From assembly GCF_016808335.1 (NCBI RefSeq), contig NC_053142.1:44001674-44065673 (forward strand): a DNA stretch of 64,000 nucleotides. The letters run 5' to 3'. The DNA comes from Panicum virgatum. Its lineage: Eukaryota > Streptophyta > Magnoliopsida > Poales > Poaceae. Every line of letters starts with the position of its first letter. Within the stretch, counting starts at the first letter, position 1. The translations under genes and the position numbers were made by a program. Below are positions 23,761 to 36,103 of the stretch, one piece after another. The notes under the pieces are model-generated. The model was not told the origin of the DNA. It did no database searches and saw only the letters and a list, made by a program, of their open reading frames with translations.

Positions 23761-23887
23761 TGTTCGTGTGCGCCCGGGCCCTCGAGGGTCGGGAATGTTC
23801 CCAAAAAGCAATAAGTAAAGCGTACTTCCTTTTCATTTCGGGAAATTGAAAATGCGAGTACGAACAATATACAAATAGCTTGAAATG

Positions 23888-26800
23888 CTAAGGATAAAAG
23901 CGACGTAGCTGTTGTATATTCCAAGCGTTGGTGAGGACTTCGCCTTTTTCGTTGGCTAGCTTGTACGTGCCGGGCTTGAGCACCTCGGCGATTATGTATG
24001 GTCCTTCCCATGGAGGTGAGAGCTTGTGGCGGCCCCTGTTGTCCTGTCGAAGCCTTAGCACCAAGTCCCCTTCATTGAGGTCTCGGCGCCGGACCCTCTG
24101 CGCTTGATACCTTCGCAAGGACTGCTGGTAGCGCGCAGAGTGGAGGAGCGCCATGTCTCGAGCCTCGTCCACTTGGTCCAGCGAGTCTTCGCGAGCTCGC
24201 TGGTTTCGTTGCTCTTGATATGCCTTGAGCCTTGGCGACCCGTATTCCAAGTCGGTGGGGAGGATGGCCTCGGCGCCATAGACGAGGAAGAATGGAGAGA
24301 AACCTGTAGCTCTGCTTGGGGTCGTCCTTAGGCTCCAGATGACCGAGGGTAGCTCCGTGAGCCACCTCCGGCCAAACTTGTTCAGCTTGTTGAAGATTCA
24401 TGGCTTTAGTCCTTGGAGGATCATGCCGTTGGCACGCTCTACTTGCCCGTTCGTCTGTGGGTGTGCCACAGCCGACCAGTCCACACGTATGTGGAAACTG
24501 TCACAGAACGCCAAGAACCTCTTGCCCGTGAACTGGGTGCCGTTGTCGGTGATGATCGAGTTCGGGACCCCGAACCTGAAGACGATGTCGGTGAAGAATT
24601 GGACTGCTTGCTCGGATTTGATCTTGCCGATGGGTCGAGCCTCGATCCATTTGGAGAACTTGTCGACCGCCACCAGCAAGTGGGTGAAGCCCCCGGGCGC
24701 CTTCTTCAGCGGACCGACGAGGTCCAGCCCCCATACGGCAAATGGCCACGTGATGGGGATGGTCTGCAGAGCATAGGCCGGAAGATGTGTTTTTCGAGCA
24801 TAGAACTGGCAACCCTCGCAGGTCCGCACGACGTCGGTGGCGTCGGCGACTGCGGTGGGCCAGTAAAATCCTTGCCGAAACGCGTTACCCACGAGGGTAC
24901 GTGGCGCGGCGTGATGGCCGCAGATGCCAGCGTGGATGTCGCGGATCAGCTCCTTGCCCTCGGGGAGGGGGATGCATCGCTGCAAGACACCCGAGGGACT
25001 GCGCTTGTGTAGCTCATTGTCGATTAGAGCGAAGGACTTGGCCCTCCTGGCGAGGCGCCGTGCCTGAGCACGGTTCGAGGGTAAGATCCCTCGAATCATC
25101 CAGTCAAGGTACTGGACGCGCCAGTCTCGTGAGGTGGGGGCCTCGTCGACTTCCATTGCTTCGGCCTCGTCCGCGGAGGTGGTCCCGAAGTCAATGTCCA
25201 TGGGATCGACCTCGTCCGCCGGGGGGTTCCCGCCAGGGGACCCGGTGGACGAGGGGCCCGGCTCCGGCGGGTCCTTGAATTCGGCGGAGGGCTTAGCGAT
25301 GTCGCGGGCGAAGATATTCGGGGGGACGGTGGTCCGCCCCGAGGCTATCTTGGCCAGTTCATCGGCATCCTCGTTGTACTTGCGCGGGACATGATTGAGC
25401 TCGAGACCGTCGAATTTGTCTTCGAGGCGGCGCACCGCGTTGCCGTATGCCTCCATCTTCGGGTCGTGACAGCTGGACTCTTTCATTACTTGGTCGACGA
25501 CAAGCTGAGAGTCACCGCGCGCGTCGAGGCGTTTGACGCCGAGCTCGATGGCGATGCGGAGGCCACCGAGGAGGGCCTCATACTCCGCCATATTGTTCGA
25601 AGCAGGGAAATGCAAGCGGATCACGTACCGTATGTGTTTTCCGAGGGGTGAGATGAATAGGAGGCCGGCTCCGGCGCCAGTTTTCATCACCGACCCGTCG
25701 AAGTACATAATCCAGCATTCGCCCTGGATTTGAGATGGGGGTAGCTGAGTGTCCGTCCACTCAGCCACGAAGTCAGCCAAGATTTGGGACTTGATCGCTC
25801 TGCGGGGGGCGTAGGCGAGGGTCTTTCCCATCAGCTCCACAGACCATTTGGCAATTCTACCCTCGGCTTCCCGGTTGCGGGCTATCTCTCCCAAGGGGAA
25901 CGATGAGACAACGGTGACGGGGTGAGCCTCGAAGTAGTGGCGCAGCTTGCGTCGAGCTAGCACTACTGCGTAGAGCAGCTTCTGAATCTGCGGATAGCGT
26001 ATCTTGGTTTCGGACAACACCTCGCTGATATAGTACACCGGCCGCTGGACGGGCAGAGCCTGACCCTCCTCTTGTCTTTCAACCACGATCACCGCGCTGA
26101 CCACTTGGGTCGTCGCAGCTACGTACAGATAGAGGGGCTCGCCGTCCGTAGGTGGCGTAAGAATGGGAGCATGAGTGAGGGATGCCTTCAGCCTTTCGAG
26201 GGCTTCTTGAGCTTCGGGGGTCCACGTGAAGTGCTCGGTTTTCCTCAAGAGTCGATACAGGGGTAAGCCTTTCTCGCCGAGACGCGAGATGAAATGGCTA
26301 AGGGACGCTAGGCATCCCATGACCCTCTGTACCCCCTTTAAATCTCGGATCGGTCCCATCCGAGTGATGGCCGAGACTTTGTCAGGGTTGGGTTCGATGC
26401 CCCGCTGGGAGACAATGAAACCCAAGAGCATGCCTCGAGGCACCCCGAATACGCACTTCTCGGGGTTAAGTTTTACCCCTTTGGCCCGTAGGCAATCGAA
26501 TGCGATCCTGAGATCGGCAACCAGGTCGTCCGCCTTCCTGGATTTTACAACGATGTCATCGACATATGCCTCTACGCTCCGCCCGAGATGGTCTCCGAAA
26601 ACGTGGAGCATACACCGTTGATAGGTAGCTCCGGCGTTTCTGAGGCCAAAGGGCATCGTAACGTAGCAGTACATGCCGAAAGGTGTGATAAAAGAAGTCG
26701 CGAGCTGGTCGGACTCTTTCATCTTGATTTGGTGGTAACCGGAGTAAGCATCAAGAAAGGATAAGAGCTCACATCCCGCAGTAGTATCTACAATCTGATC

Positions 26801-29800
26801 AATTCGTGGCAAAGGAAAGGGAACCTTTGGACATGTCTTATTTAGACTAGTGTAGTCCACACACATCCTCCAGTTTCCACTCTTTCTCTTTACTAATACT
26901 GGATTAGCTAGCCACTCGGGATGGAATACCTCTTTGATGAATCCGGCCGCCAGAAGATTCTGCAACTCCTCGCCGATCGCCCGGCGCTTGAGCTCGTCGA
27001 AGCGTCTTAGGCGCTGCTTCACCGGCTTGGAGTTGGGTCGGACATCAAGAGAGTGCTCGGCGACCTCCCTCGGTATGCCAGGCATGTCCGAGGGGCTCCA
27101 CGCAAAGATATCTGCGTTCGCGCGGAGGAAATCGACGAGCACCACTTCCTATTTGTCGTCGAGGGTGGAGCTGACCTGCAACACCTTGTCGTCGGAGTGG
27201 CTTGGGTCGAGGGGTACTTTCTTGATACCCTCGGCGGGCTCGAAGCTCCCGGCGTGTCGGTGCGTGGAGTCTAAGGCCTCGCTCGCCATTTTATCGAGGG
27301 TGGCTGCGAGGGCCTCGTCCTCCGCTTGAGCTTCCGCACGCTCAACGCACTCGACATCGCACTCGTAGGCGTGCTCGAACGAAGAGCCGATGGTGATGAC
27401 GCCCTTCGGACCCGGCATTTTGAGCTTGAGGTAGGTGTAGTTGGGGACAGCCATAAACTTGGCGTAGCAAGGACGACCAAGGATGGCATGATAGGACCCT
27501 CGAAATCCCACCACCTCGAAAGTGAGAACCTCCTTGCGGAAGTTGGCTGCTGTGCCGAAGCATACAGGCAGATCGATCTGGCCGAGGGGTTGGACTCGCT
27601 TCCCCGGCGCAACGCCATGGAATGGCGACTTGCTGGGGCGAAGCTTGTCCAGTCCGATCCCCATGAGCTCCAAGGTAGGGGCGTACATGATGTTGAGGCT
27701 GCTGCCTCCGTCCATGAGCACCTTGGAGAAGCGAGTGTTGCCGATGATGGGATCGACAACGAGCGGATACCGTCCCGGATGCGGGACGTAGTCGGGGTGG
27801 TCCTCGCGGCCAAAGGCGATGGTATCCTTCGACCAGTCGAGGTAGGATGGCGTGGCTTTGGTAACGGAAAAGACTTCGCGGCGCTCACGCTTGCGCTGCC
27901 GAGAGGTCATATTCGTCGTTGTTCCTCCAAAGATGAAGAAGGCGTTCTCCACTGGGGGGAACTCGTCATCTCCACCTTTGTCGCCAGCATCCTTCTTCTT
28001 GTCCTCGTCGCGATGCGCGACGCAGTTGTAGTATTTCTTGAGCATCTCGCGCTGCTCGAGGGTATGGTTGACCGGGCCCTTGTGGTAAGGACACGGCTTC
28101 TTAAGCATGTCGTCGAACTGGCCACCACCGCCTCGAGGGGGGCCTCGAGGTCCCTTGCGGTCTGGGGCAGCTGCAAAGGCCTCCTCGGAGTCCTCTGCCT
28201 GTCTCGACCCGTACTGGCTTGGTGGGACCGGCTTCTTTTTCTTCTTCCCCCGCTTCAGTTTCTTGGCGGGGGCATTGGGTTTGACGCTGCCGCCCTCCGC
28301 GGGCGCATCGTCCTTGCGCTTGCTCGATTTGTCGTCGAAGATGGCACCAACAGTCTCCTCGCCGGCGGCGAAGTTGGTGGCAGCGTCGAACAACTCATTG
28401 GTGTTAACGGGTCGGCTTCTCGCAAGCTCATGCACCAAGTTCCTGCACGTCGTACCCTCGAGGAAAGCGTTAATGACCTCGACGTGGGTGACGCTGGGGA
28501 GCTCGGTGCACTGCTTGGAGAAGCGTCGCACGTAGTCACGCAGGGACTCGCGGGGCTTTTGACGACACCCTTTGAGGTCCCAAGAGTTCCCAGGGCGCAC
28601 GTACGTGCCCTGGAAATTGCCCACGAAGATGTGGACCAAATCTGCCCAGTTGTGGATCTGATCCGCAGGCAGGTGCTCGAGCCACGTTCGTGTGGCGTCA
28701 GCAAGATGGAGAGGAAGGTTGCGGATGATAGCCGCATCCTCCGTCGCGCCGCCTAGCTGGCATGCTAGGCGGTAGTCGTTAAGCCAGACTGCAGGATCAG
28801 TCTCGCCCGAGTATTTGACGAGGGTGTTGGGTTGTCGAAAGCGCGGGGGAAAGGGCGCGGTCCGAATCTCCCGGCTGAACACCCGGGTGCCCGGAGGCTC
28901 CGGTGACTCACCCCTGTCGTGCTCGGGGTCGAAGCGTCCACCCCGTCGAGGGGTGTACCTCCTGCCGTCGATGACGTTGCGGGCGTCGCCGTCGCCAGCG
29001 TGCCCGCGAGTGTCACGGATTCGCTCCCTTACGGGAATTCTCCCGATGCGCTCAGTGCACCGAGGGTGCCCTCGCGCCGGGCGCTACGGCTGCTTTGCCC
29101 TTCGCCGCTGGGGGTGTGTGCACGGAAACCTCACGGTCCTGGTGCGCAGTCCCATCACACTGCTCCGGGGCCTTCGAGCGCATGCGAGACGCAGAACTCT
29201 CGGCCTGCTGCACGGCCGCTTGCTCGATGAGCTCCTGTGCCTCGCGGCGCAGGTTGCGGCCCGAAGGTGTCGATGGCTCGGGCATAGCTTGGAGTAGGTA
29301 AGCCGCAGCGACGAGCTTCTCGCCCGCCGTCTTCAGTTCCGGAGATTTGTCGACGTTGTCGTCGGCCAGGATGCGCTCCCGGGCAACACGTCCCGCCGCC
29401 TGGGCGTGTGCACCAGGCACGGCACGCTGCTGCTCGAGTGCGGCGCGTAGCTCCTGGGTTTGTTGACACTGCTCGTCGAGCTTGGCTTGAAGCTCATTGA
29501 GCTGCGCCAGTTGAGCTTGTCGTGCCGCTGAACTTGGCGAGGAAGGGGCCGCAGGCGGGACCACCGGTTGCTTTGTCCGTACGTCCGCCCCGCCTTCCCC
29601 GTCGTTGCCTGGGGCGTTGTCATTTTGCTCGTCCGCAAGGTCCACCATGAAGCACTCCCGGGAAGGATCGAAATCCCCCTCGCTGGAGTCTTCGGAGCAG
29701 GTGAGGCAGTAGGCCGTCGCCAGCTGGAACGCGCGGAGAGCGTCGGGGTCGCGGGCCCCGGAGTAGTCCTCGGCCTCCTCAGCCGTGAAGTTGGTCATGA

Positions 29801-30364
29801 AGAAGTCGATGTCGTCGGCGATCGAGCTCGCCGTCTCGGGGTAGGATTCGTCAGGACATGACGCGATGGGGCTGTGAATCGACCGAAGATGATGACCCGG
29901 CAGATCCCTCGCTCGATGAAGTCAGCGACGGTTGACGAGGCGTGGGCGGCAGCGTTGCGCATCCCGAAGGGGAAGGGCGACGCCGAAGTCGAGTCCCCCC
30001 TAGGAGGCACTAGTGTTGCCGCAGACGATGGTGCCGGCGCAGATGACGCCGAGGCACGCGATGGCGAAACGGTTGCCCCATTGGCCGTGATGCTGAGTTG
30101 CGACATGCCAGCCTCGACCCACGTGGGGGAGCTGTGGCGTGCCGCACGACGCCGCTCCGCGCGTGCTTGTCGCGAACGCTGACCCGAGCGCCTGTTGCGC
30201 CGGGCTGGCGAAGTCGGAGTGATGAGGTTGCGTTCGGAGGAGAGGAGCTGCATGAGGTAACCGTTGCCGGTTGTCCTGAACTCGAGACTCCCGAACGAGA
30301 TCGCGCGTCCCGCTGGAAACGGATCCGAAACACCCATAGGGTATGGGTTGGATCTGCTCGCCAT
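23888..30364 (-). pseudogene. gag-pro-pol of the Tat-lineage gypsy element, with point lesions
   Basis: The polyprotein starts at 30364 (MASRSNPYPMG). Its gag N-terminus shifts frame near 29865 and again between 29050 and 28890. From 28882 one frame runs to 23888: gag with the AVWLNDYRLAC block, Lys-rich region and CPYHKG; a protease-like VLMDGGSSLN; reverse transcriptase with YVDD (about 26566-26553); RNase H starting MYFDGSV; integrase with an HH-CC zinc region and the GLDLVGP, ITDNGTQF and GQVERAN blocks that hold the three acidic catalytic residues. Two in-frame stops interrupt it: TAG at 27151-27149, just before VVLVDFL, and TGA at 24400-24398, inside integrase. Both are consistent with C-to-T changes. 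Catalytic residues are otherwise intact, so the decay looks young. Confidence 0.9.
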
Positions 30365-30413
30365 TCCTTGAGATCAAATGGGAAAAAGAGAGAAAATGTC
30401 ACGCAGCGCTCCC

Positions 30414-30430
30414 CTACCTGGCGCGCCAAC
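30414..30430 (-). other. primer-binding site of the gypsy element
   Basis: Read on the minus strand, GTTGGCGCGCCAGGTAG follows directly after the LTR end CCGACA. TGGCGC-type sequence at this position is the minus-strand primer site of many plant gypsy elements. The identical site at 32356-32372 precedes the LTR fragment at 32373. The cognate tRNA was not determined. Confidence 0.7.
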
Positions 30431-30802
30431 TGTCGGTGTTCCGACCCGAGGGGCCTGAATCCCAACTAGTAAATGTTGCGTGTTTCCTCGTCCCAGATGA
30501 TGATGCAAGAGGCAACACAGTAACGCACGGTTTTATCCTGGTTCCGGCCGCGGGGCCGTACGTCCAGCAAAGGGGGTGTGCGAGGGCACTGTATTATCTT
30601 GCACCCGGAGTGCTTGTAGTAGGGGATACAAGCAAAGCGAGAGAGGGAGGGAAGCTCCCAAGTCTTTGCTAGGAGTGGAGTCGGTTGAGGTGAGTACTCA
30701 GTAGTGCAGAGACCTTTCTGAGGGAGAAAGACCAGAGAACCTGCTGCTCACCTTAGATTGGAGAAAGTTTTTATCCATACGCAAAAGGAAGCCCACCCTC
30801 TC

Positions 30803-30810
30803 CTTTTATA
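30803..30810 (-). promoter_or_regulatory. TATA box of the gypsy LTR
   Basis: CTTTTATA on the plus strand reads TATAAAAG on the minus strand, in the direction of gag-pol. The same box lies at 1349-1356 and 32716-32723 in the other LTR fragments. Confidence 0.65.
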
Positions 30811-31457
30811 GTTGTAAGGAGGGGCGGTGTACATGAGTGTAGGGGCGCGGAAGTCGTCGTTTTCCCCCGAATCGCGGGTATAGTGGTCGAACACTGTAGA
30901 AAGTGTACTGTGGGAAGGCGGCGCGCGGCGCTGTCGTCCTGGGCTCCGTCCTTGGCCCTGCGAAGATTGTGCCGGTCATCCCGCAGTGTCCCAGCGGTAG
31001 TAATGGCGTGGGACGGTCCCGGACCCCCTGGTCGGGGTGCGAGCGTGCGCACTAGAAGGTCCGGGGGCGCGTGGAAGTCCCGGACCCCATGAGAGGGAGG
31101 TCCGGGGTCCCGCCCGCGCATGCAGAGTGCCCCTCTCTGAAGGGCACGTGACATCGCCAGACCCCTTCCCCAGGGGGAGGTGTGTTCGGATGGTTGATGT
31201 CGGCGTGACAGTAACGGGGGCGGCGCCAACTTGTCTTGTCCCGCGTTGAATGCCCACTGTGTTGCTACAACGACCGGGGTGGCGGTGCGGTGACCGGGGT
31301 CAGTGGTCGGTGGTCGGGACGCCGGTCACATCCACTGCGGGAGTGGCAGTCTGACGCCGCCCGTCCTTTGAGCCGTGGCGGAGTGGCTGGCCTTTAATGA
31401 ATTCGTACGGCGGTTGGTTGGGCGGCGGGGCAGTTTGTCCCTTGTGCCGAGAGACGG

Positions 31458-31676
31458 CCTCGAGCGAGGCGGAGACTGGCCACCTGCTCGAGGGCAGGTC
31501 CGCTGTCCTCGAGCGAGGTGGAGACTGGCCACCCGCTCGAGGGCAGGTCCGCCGTCCTCGAGCGAGGCGGAGATGCGTTTGCGCGGTTGAGGGTCCCGAG
31601 GGGAGCCCTCGAGCGAGGCGGAGATGAGTGACCCGCTCGAGGGTAGATCCGCTACCCTCGAGCGAGGCGGAGATTG
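31458..31676 (-). repeat. five CTCGAGCGAGGCGGAG units in the LTR, 50 bp period
   Basis: Units begin near 31458, 31507, 31557, 31607 and 31657. Each has CCTCGAGCGAGG(C/T)GGAGA followed by spacer sequence, partly a CGCTCGAGGG(C/T)AG(A/G)TCCGC inverted counterpart. They lie upstream of the TATA box in LTR orientation, the usual place of LTR enhancer repeats. Confidence 0.8.
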
Positions 31677-31858
31677 TCCGGTGGGCCCGAGAGGGGTGCG
31701 AACGGGCCACATGCTGGGCTTCTTTGAGTCCTTTCCTTTCTCCCGGACGGGAAGCAGGCCGTGGGCCTTCGTGGGCCCAGTTGTTTTAACAGGTGTTTGT
31801 GTTTTTTAAAGCGACTTTAGTACCCCAATTAGGGTGTCCCTAATTGTGGCACCCGACA

Positions 31859-32372
31859 GTAGCCCCCGAGGCTTTGGTCGAGTTGATGGATTCAGCCAAA
31901 GGGTGTTTCCGCAATTTCCCCCTTGACGTGTTTAGTCAAAGTCGTGCACCTGCTGGGCGCGCCTGAGCGCAGGCCTGGCAGACGACGCCGAGGTGTGTGA
32001 TGACGAGGCGGTGGCTCCGTCGGTCGCAACGCTGAGCCGTGACATGGCAAGCTCAACCCACGTAGGGTGGGTGAGCCGTGCCGCCCGGCGCCGCTCTGCG
32101 CGTGCTTGTCGTGAATGCTGGCCCGAGCGCCTGTTGCGCTAGGCTGGTGAAGTCGGAGTGACGGGGTTGCGTCTGGGTGAGAGGAGCTGCATGAGGTAAC
32201 CGTTGCCGGTTGCTCTGAACTCAAGACTCCCGAACCAGATCACGTATCTCGCTGGGAGCGGATCCGAGATGCCCATGGGGTATGGGTTGGATCTGCCCGC
32301 CATTCCCCTGGAGATCAAATGGGAACAAGAGAGAAAATGTCATGCAGCCGTCCCCCTACCTGGCGCGCCAAC
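31859..32372 (-). mobile_element. extreme deletion derivative of the gypsy body
   Basis: Only 514 bp remain between two LTRs. The left 120 bp equal the 3' noncoding region at 19838-19955 (polypurine tract onward). The right part equals the gag 5' region at about 30040-30430, including the primer-binding site. The join is near 31980, in GGCCTGGCAGACGACGCC. All coding domains are lost. Confidence 0.8.
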
Positions 32373-32763
32373 TGTCGGTGTCCCGACCCGGGGGTCCGGA
32401 TCCCAACTAGTAAATGCTGCGTGTTTCCTCGTCCCAGATGTTGATTCAAGAGGCAACACAGTAACACACGGGTTTATCCTGGTTCCGGCCACGGGGTCGT
32501 ACGTCCAGCAAAGGGGTATGCGAGGGCACTGTATTATCTTGCACCCGGAGTGATTGTAGTAGGGGGTACAAGCAAGGCGAGAGAGGGAGGGAAGCTCCCA
32601 GGTCTCTGCTAGAAAAGGAGTTGGTTGAGATGAGTGCGATGATCGCGAGTGTGGATGACCGAGGTTTCCGATATCCAGAACGTCCGAACCCCCCTTAAAA
32701 GAAGCCCACCTCCTCCTTTTATAGTTATAAGGAGGGGCGGAGTACATGAGTGGGGGAACGTGG
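32373..32763 (-). repeat. gypsy LTR fragment
   Basis: TGTCGGTGTCCCGACCCGGGGG onward, matching the fragment at 1005-1394 nearly base for base, including the GTGCGATGATCGCGAGTGTGG block missing from the LTR at 30431. It ends at AACGTGG, where unrelated LTR-like sequence takes over. Confidence 0.8.
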
Positions 32764-35183
32764 TCCAATTCTCTCGGTTACAAGTCGAGTCACAAATCGA
32801 CTCAAAACTCGGTTTCAAATTCTGGAGTCAGAGGAACCCGGATATTCTGGGTATGAATCCGGAAATTCCGGATTTACCCGGATACTCCGGATATCCTTCC
32901 GGATAGTCCGGACCTGAAGTGCTATATCACGTGTTTTGGGTCTGGTGACTGTTCCCAAATGTTATTACACCGTTTACTCTCTCTTTCCCTCTCCCTCACG
33001 AGCCCTCCCCGTGCTCTCCCTCTCCCCTTGGCCCTAAACTCCAAATCCTTACTTCCAAATCCATTCCAAGGCCAAAGAAGCTTCTACCGGCGTGGAGAAA
33101 TCATCTTGTCTACGTGTTCCACCTTGGGTTGGTTTGATTCAAGTTCTTCAGGCAAGAAAGGCGAGCTCAAGGTGCTAAAAGCTAGGGCTAGCCGATTTGG
33201 GTGTTTTAGGAGGTTTTAAGCGATTTCTTTTGGGTCAATCATCTTATTGTGAATCACTCTACTAGGGTCTAGGAGGGTTTCGATTTTTGGGGGTTGGTTT
33301 TGCCAAAATCAAGATTCCAGTTTTTGGGGCGAAAATGGTAGGAAACCCGGAGACTCCGGGTATAAGCCCGGATACTCCGAATTGGAACACTCCGGGGAAA
33401 ACTGTGTGAAACCCGTAAACTCCGGGTATTTATCCGGATACTCCGGAAATTTCCGGATATTCCGGATTGAAGTCCGGATATTCCGAGTTTTGCAGAATTT
33501 TGGACGTCGGGTAGTCTTGGGTAGTGGTGTGTGTATACGGTTTAGGCTTGTTTCAAAGTTACAAATCATATTGCATGCATTCTCATGTCATATGCATACG
33601 TGTAGACGCCGCCGCTGAAGGAGCCGTGTACGAGGTGATCGCCGGACCACAGGAGCAGCAGGGGCAAGTTCAGCAGGAGAGTTGTGAACACCCGGCCTAA
33701 GGCCCAGTTGAGCCCAGTGTCGAGCAGCAGCCCGAAGGCAAGCCCCGGTGCATAATTCCCTAATTTAAATTATGCAATGTATTTACTATAATAATTGTGC
33801 ATTAAGTTATAGGAGTTGAATGAAACCTTAGATGCACAATCCCTAGGTTCCCGGAGTCTTATACTAGTATGTGTAGGTCGCTAGTCTTGCTATGCTAATT
33901 AGGACCCGGTAGAAGTCGAGTAAGATTCGGTTACTCGCGAGATATAGGATGTGTTATAATTCCATACGTGGAGTCATTGAAATTAAGAATGAAAAGAAAT
34001 GGAATTTGAGACCGGACGGGAAAAGTGTACACCCGTCTGTGTCGATTAAGGACCGTACCATTGTCTGGCCCTGTTGATCGAGTTTGAACTGTACTAACCA
34101 CATGCCGAGAGTAGGAGGTAGTCGAAACTAGTAAGCCTAGTACTGTCTCGCTTCGAAAGTACAGAACTTCATCACCACCCCTTAAGGCGAGTCGAGTAGT
34201 CGCGGAGAAACGGGATGCATATGTTTACTTTTGGTGGTCTCACGTTGAGCTCGACTGACTATATGTAGGTGGGGCGGTTCTGTAGTTCGAGGCGGGGAGG
34301 GGAAGGGTTGGCGCGTGGGGTCCGACGGGGCTTTTGCGTGCCGTGTTAGTTAGGTCCACCTTGCAAGGTTAAATCGGATCGATTCGCCGTCAGTCGCTCT
34401 CGGATATGAGCACCTTGATCGCAGCACCTCATAGTAGTAAGATCCTATGGAATACGAATGATATATGGATATGTTATTTTTGGATTAATACTCAATGAAT
34501 GCTATGAGTGATGTAGAGACGCTAATAGTAGTTGATGATTCATCTATATAGAACATGGAGCTAAAATAATGTAAATAAGGATTCACTTTTAGTGCCTTTT
34601 TCCGCAAAACTAACTACCAGGCAAAAGCCTTGCATGTCTAGAATATGTGGGCTAAGTATACCCAATAGTCGGGTAAGTCTTGCTGAGTATTAGTTGCTCA
34701 GGGCGTTGTGGGACAAATGATTTCAGGACCCGCACACGTAGACTTCTGTCCGTGTTACGCCAAGTTCGTTCGGTGGGACGCGGATGGGTGGAATGTCAAG
34801 GACCCGGGCGCGTAGCATTGAAGACTGAGTTGCACACTCATGGGCTGAGTGTGAAGTTCATGGTCGTTCCTATGTATTGTAGTTAGAAATTTTTAGGTTT
34901 ATCAACTTTTGTATAAATGGCAAGCGCAATTGTATATTTTTATGTATTTCGAACTCGGTTTGTAAACTAACTGTTTTATAAGCATGTGGTGGTTGTATTT
35001 TTAAGTATTGTGTCGTGCTTGTGCCATCTGTGCTCACCTTCGCGTGAGACTACCGGTGTTGTTTCGACCGGGACGTGGGTTGAGAAAGGATCGCCAAATT
35101 AAGCCATTAAGCTAATGCGCCCGATGTGTTCAAATGACGGCCATTACGCTTAATTAGAGTTTTAATTTGGCGGTTCCGTCACA
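32764..35183. mobile_element. LTR-like sequence of another retroelement
   Basis: The right end GGCGGTTCCGTCACA, preceded by AATTTGGC and AAGCCATTAAG blocks, has the form of an LTR terminus (its reverse complement begins TGTGACGGAACCGCC). Within it, CCGGATATTCCGG and CCGGATACTCCGG motifs recur many times (32840-32920 and 33345-33490). No coding domain is visible. The left end is undefined and no TSD was found, so it may be a truncated LTR or solo LTR. Confidence 0.5.
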
Positions 35184-36103
35184 CGCCCGCCCCTGGGGCC
35201 GCCCGAATCTGGGGCCCGCCCGCCGCGTCCCCACACCTGCCCACCGGCCGCCGCTAGCACGCCGCCGCCCGCCCGCCCCTAACCCTACCGCCGCCCAGAG
35301 GTGCGTGTGAATGGGTCACGGGAAACAGAGGAGAACGTGGGAGGGGAGGAGTAGTGTGTTTTGGATAAGGGGTAGTATAGTCTTTTCCGTTTTTTTCTTT
35401 TTTTGAATTTTTTTTTGGATTATTATTCAAGTCTAGCTCACGGTGTTAAGAAATAGGGACAAACGGCGCCTTCAATTTTGAAAATCAAAGGCAAACATGC
35501 AAAGTTAAAAAAAAGAAGGGCAAACGTGCAATTACAGCTCAAAATAAGAGCAGTTATGTAATTATTCCAATCTTTTAAGCTTAATTAGTTTATAATTAAA
35601 TATTAATTATCAAATAACAACAAAATACTATATTGTCAAAATTTAAAAAAATTCGCGAACTCAAACAAATCACGGGCCGCGGTGCTGTCCCCTCCGGACG
35701 ACGACGTCACCGGCACACCACCCGCCGGTGTCTGGATAGGCGAAAGCATCCGAAGCACCGTTTGGTTCCGGCGGGACCAGCACGTAGTCACGCACTCGTG
35801 TCAGGCGACGCCGACGAAGCGGGGGCCCGCAGCGGAGGGCGGACACCGCCACTGCCAAGCGGCCAACGTGCAGGCTCGGAACCCGTGCCCGTGCCCCGTG
35901 CGCGCTCGCTTTCAACCTCGTCTTTTCGCGCGGCGTCGGAGCCGGTGTTCGCCGTGTCCGTACGCCGGGAGCGCCGATGATAGGCAGGCGCGCGGCGCTC
36001 CTCGCGGCTCGGGGCCATGTACGCGTCGTCGTCTCTGGCTCTCTGCGGTTCTGCTGCCACTCTGCACGCTGGGGTGGTCTCGTCTCCAGCTCAGGCGGCA
36101 CGT
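35184..36103. other. unassigned, partly GC-rich interval
   Basis: A GC-rich block (35184-35300), an AT-rich middle and a second GC-rich block (35690-36100). Several overlapping open frames on both strands, none with recognisable motifs, are best explained by base composition. Confidence 0.3.

Larger units (their letters stand above)
19801..30430 (-). mobile_element. nearly full-length body of a Tat-lineage Ty3/gypsy retrotransposon
   Basis: Read leftward from its 5' LTR at 30431: primer-binding site, gag, protease, reverse transcriptase, RNase H, integrase, then an antisense gene on the other strand (22451-23284) and a 3' noncoding region to about 19838. Integrase after RNase H puts it in Ty3/gypsy; the antisense PF04195 gene and the DGGSS protease motif point to the Tat lineage. 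There is no 3' LTR at its left edge, because it is joined to the gag fragment of a deleted neighbour. Confidence 0.85.
30431..31858 (-). repeat. complete LTR (1428 bp) of the Tat gypsy element
   Basis: Plus-strand view TGTCGGTGTT...GCACCCGACA; the ends are inverted repeats of each other. Its left side meets a primer-binding site and its right side meets a polypurine tract (GTAGCCCCCGAGG at 31859). It is thus 5' LTR for the body on its left and 3' LTR for the deleted body on its right. A shared LTR between two bodies is the mark of unequal recombination. Confidence 0.85.

Noticed and set aside
27326..28756. 476-codon plus-strand frame opposite gag
   Set aside because: It mirrors the gag gene on the minus strand, whose translation has clear gag motifs. 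The plus-strand frame is a shadow, not the PF04195 antisense gene.
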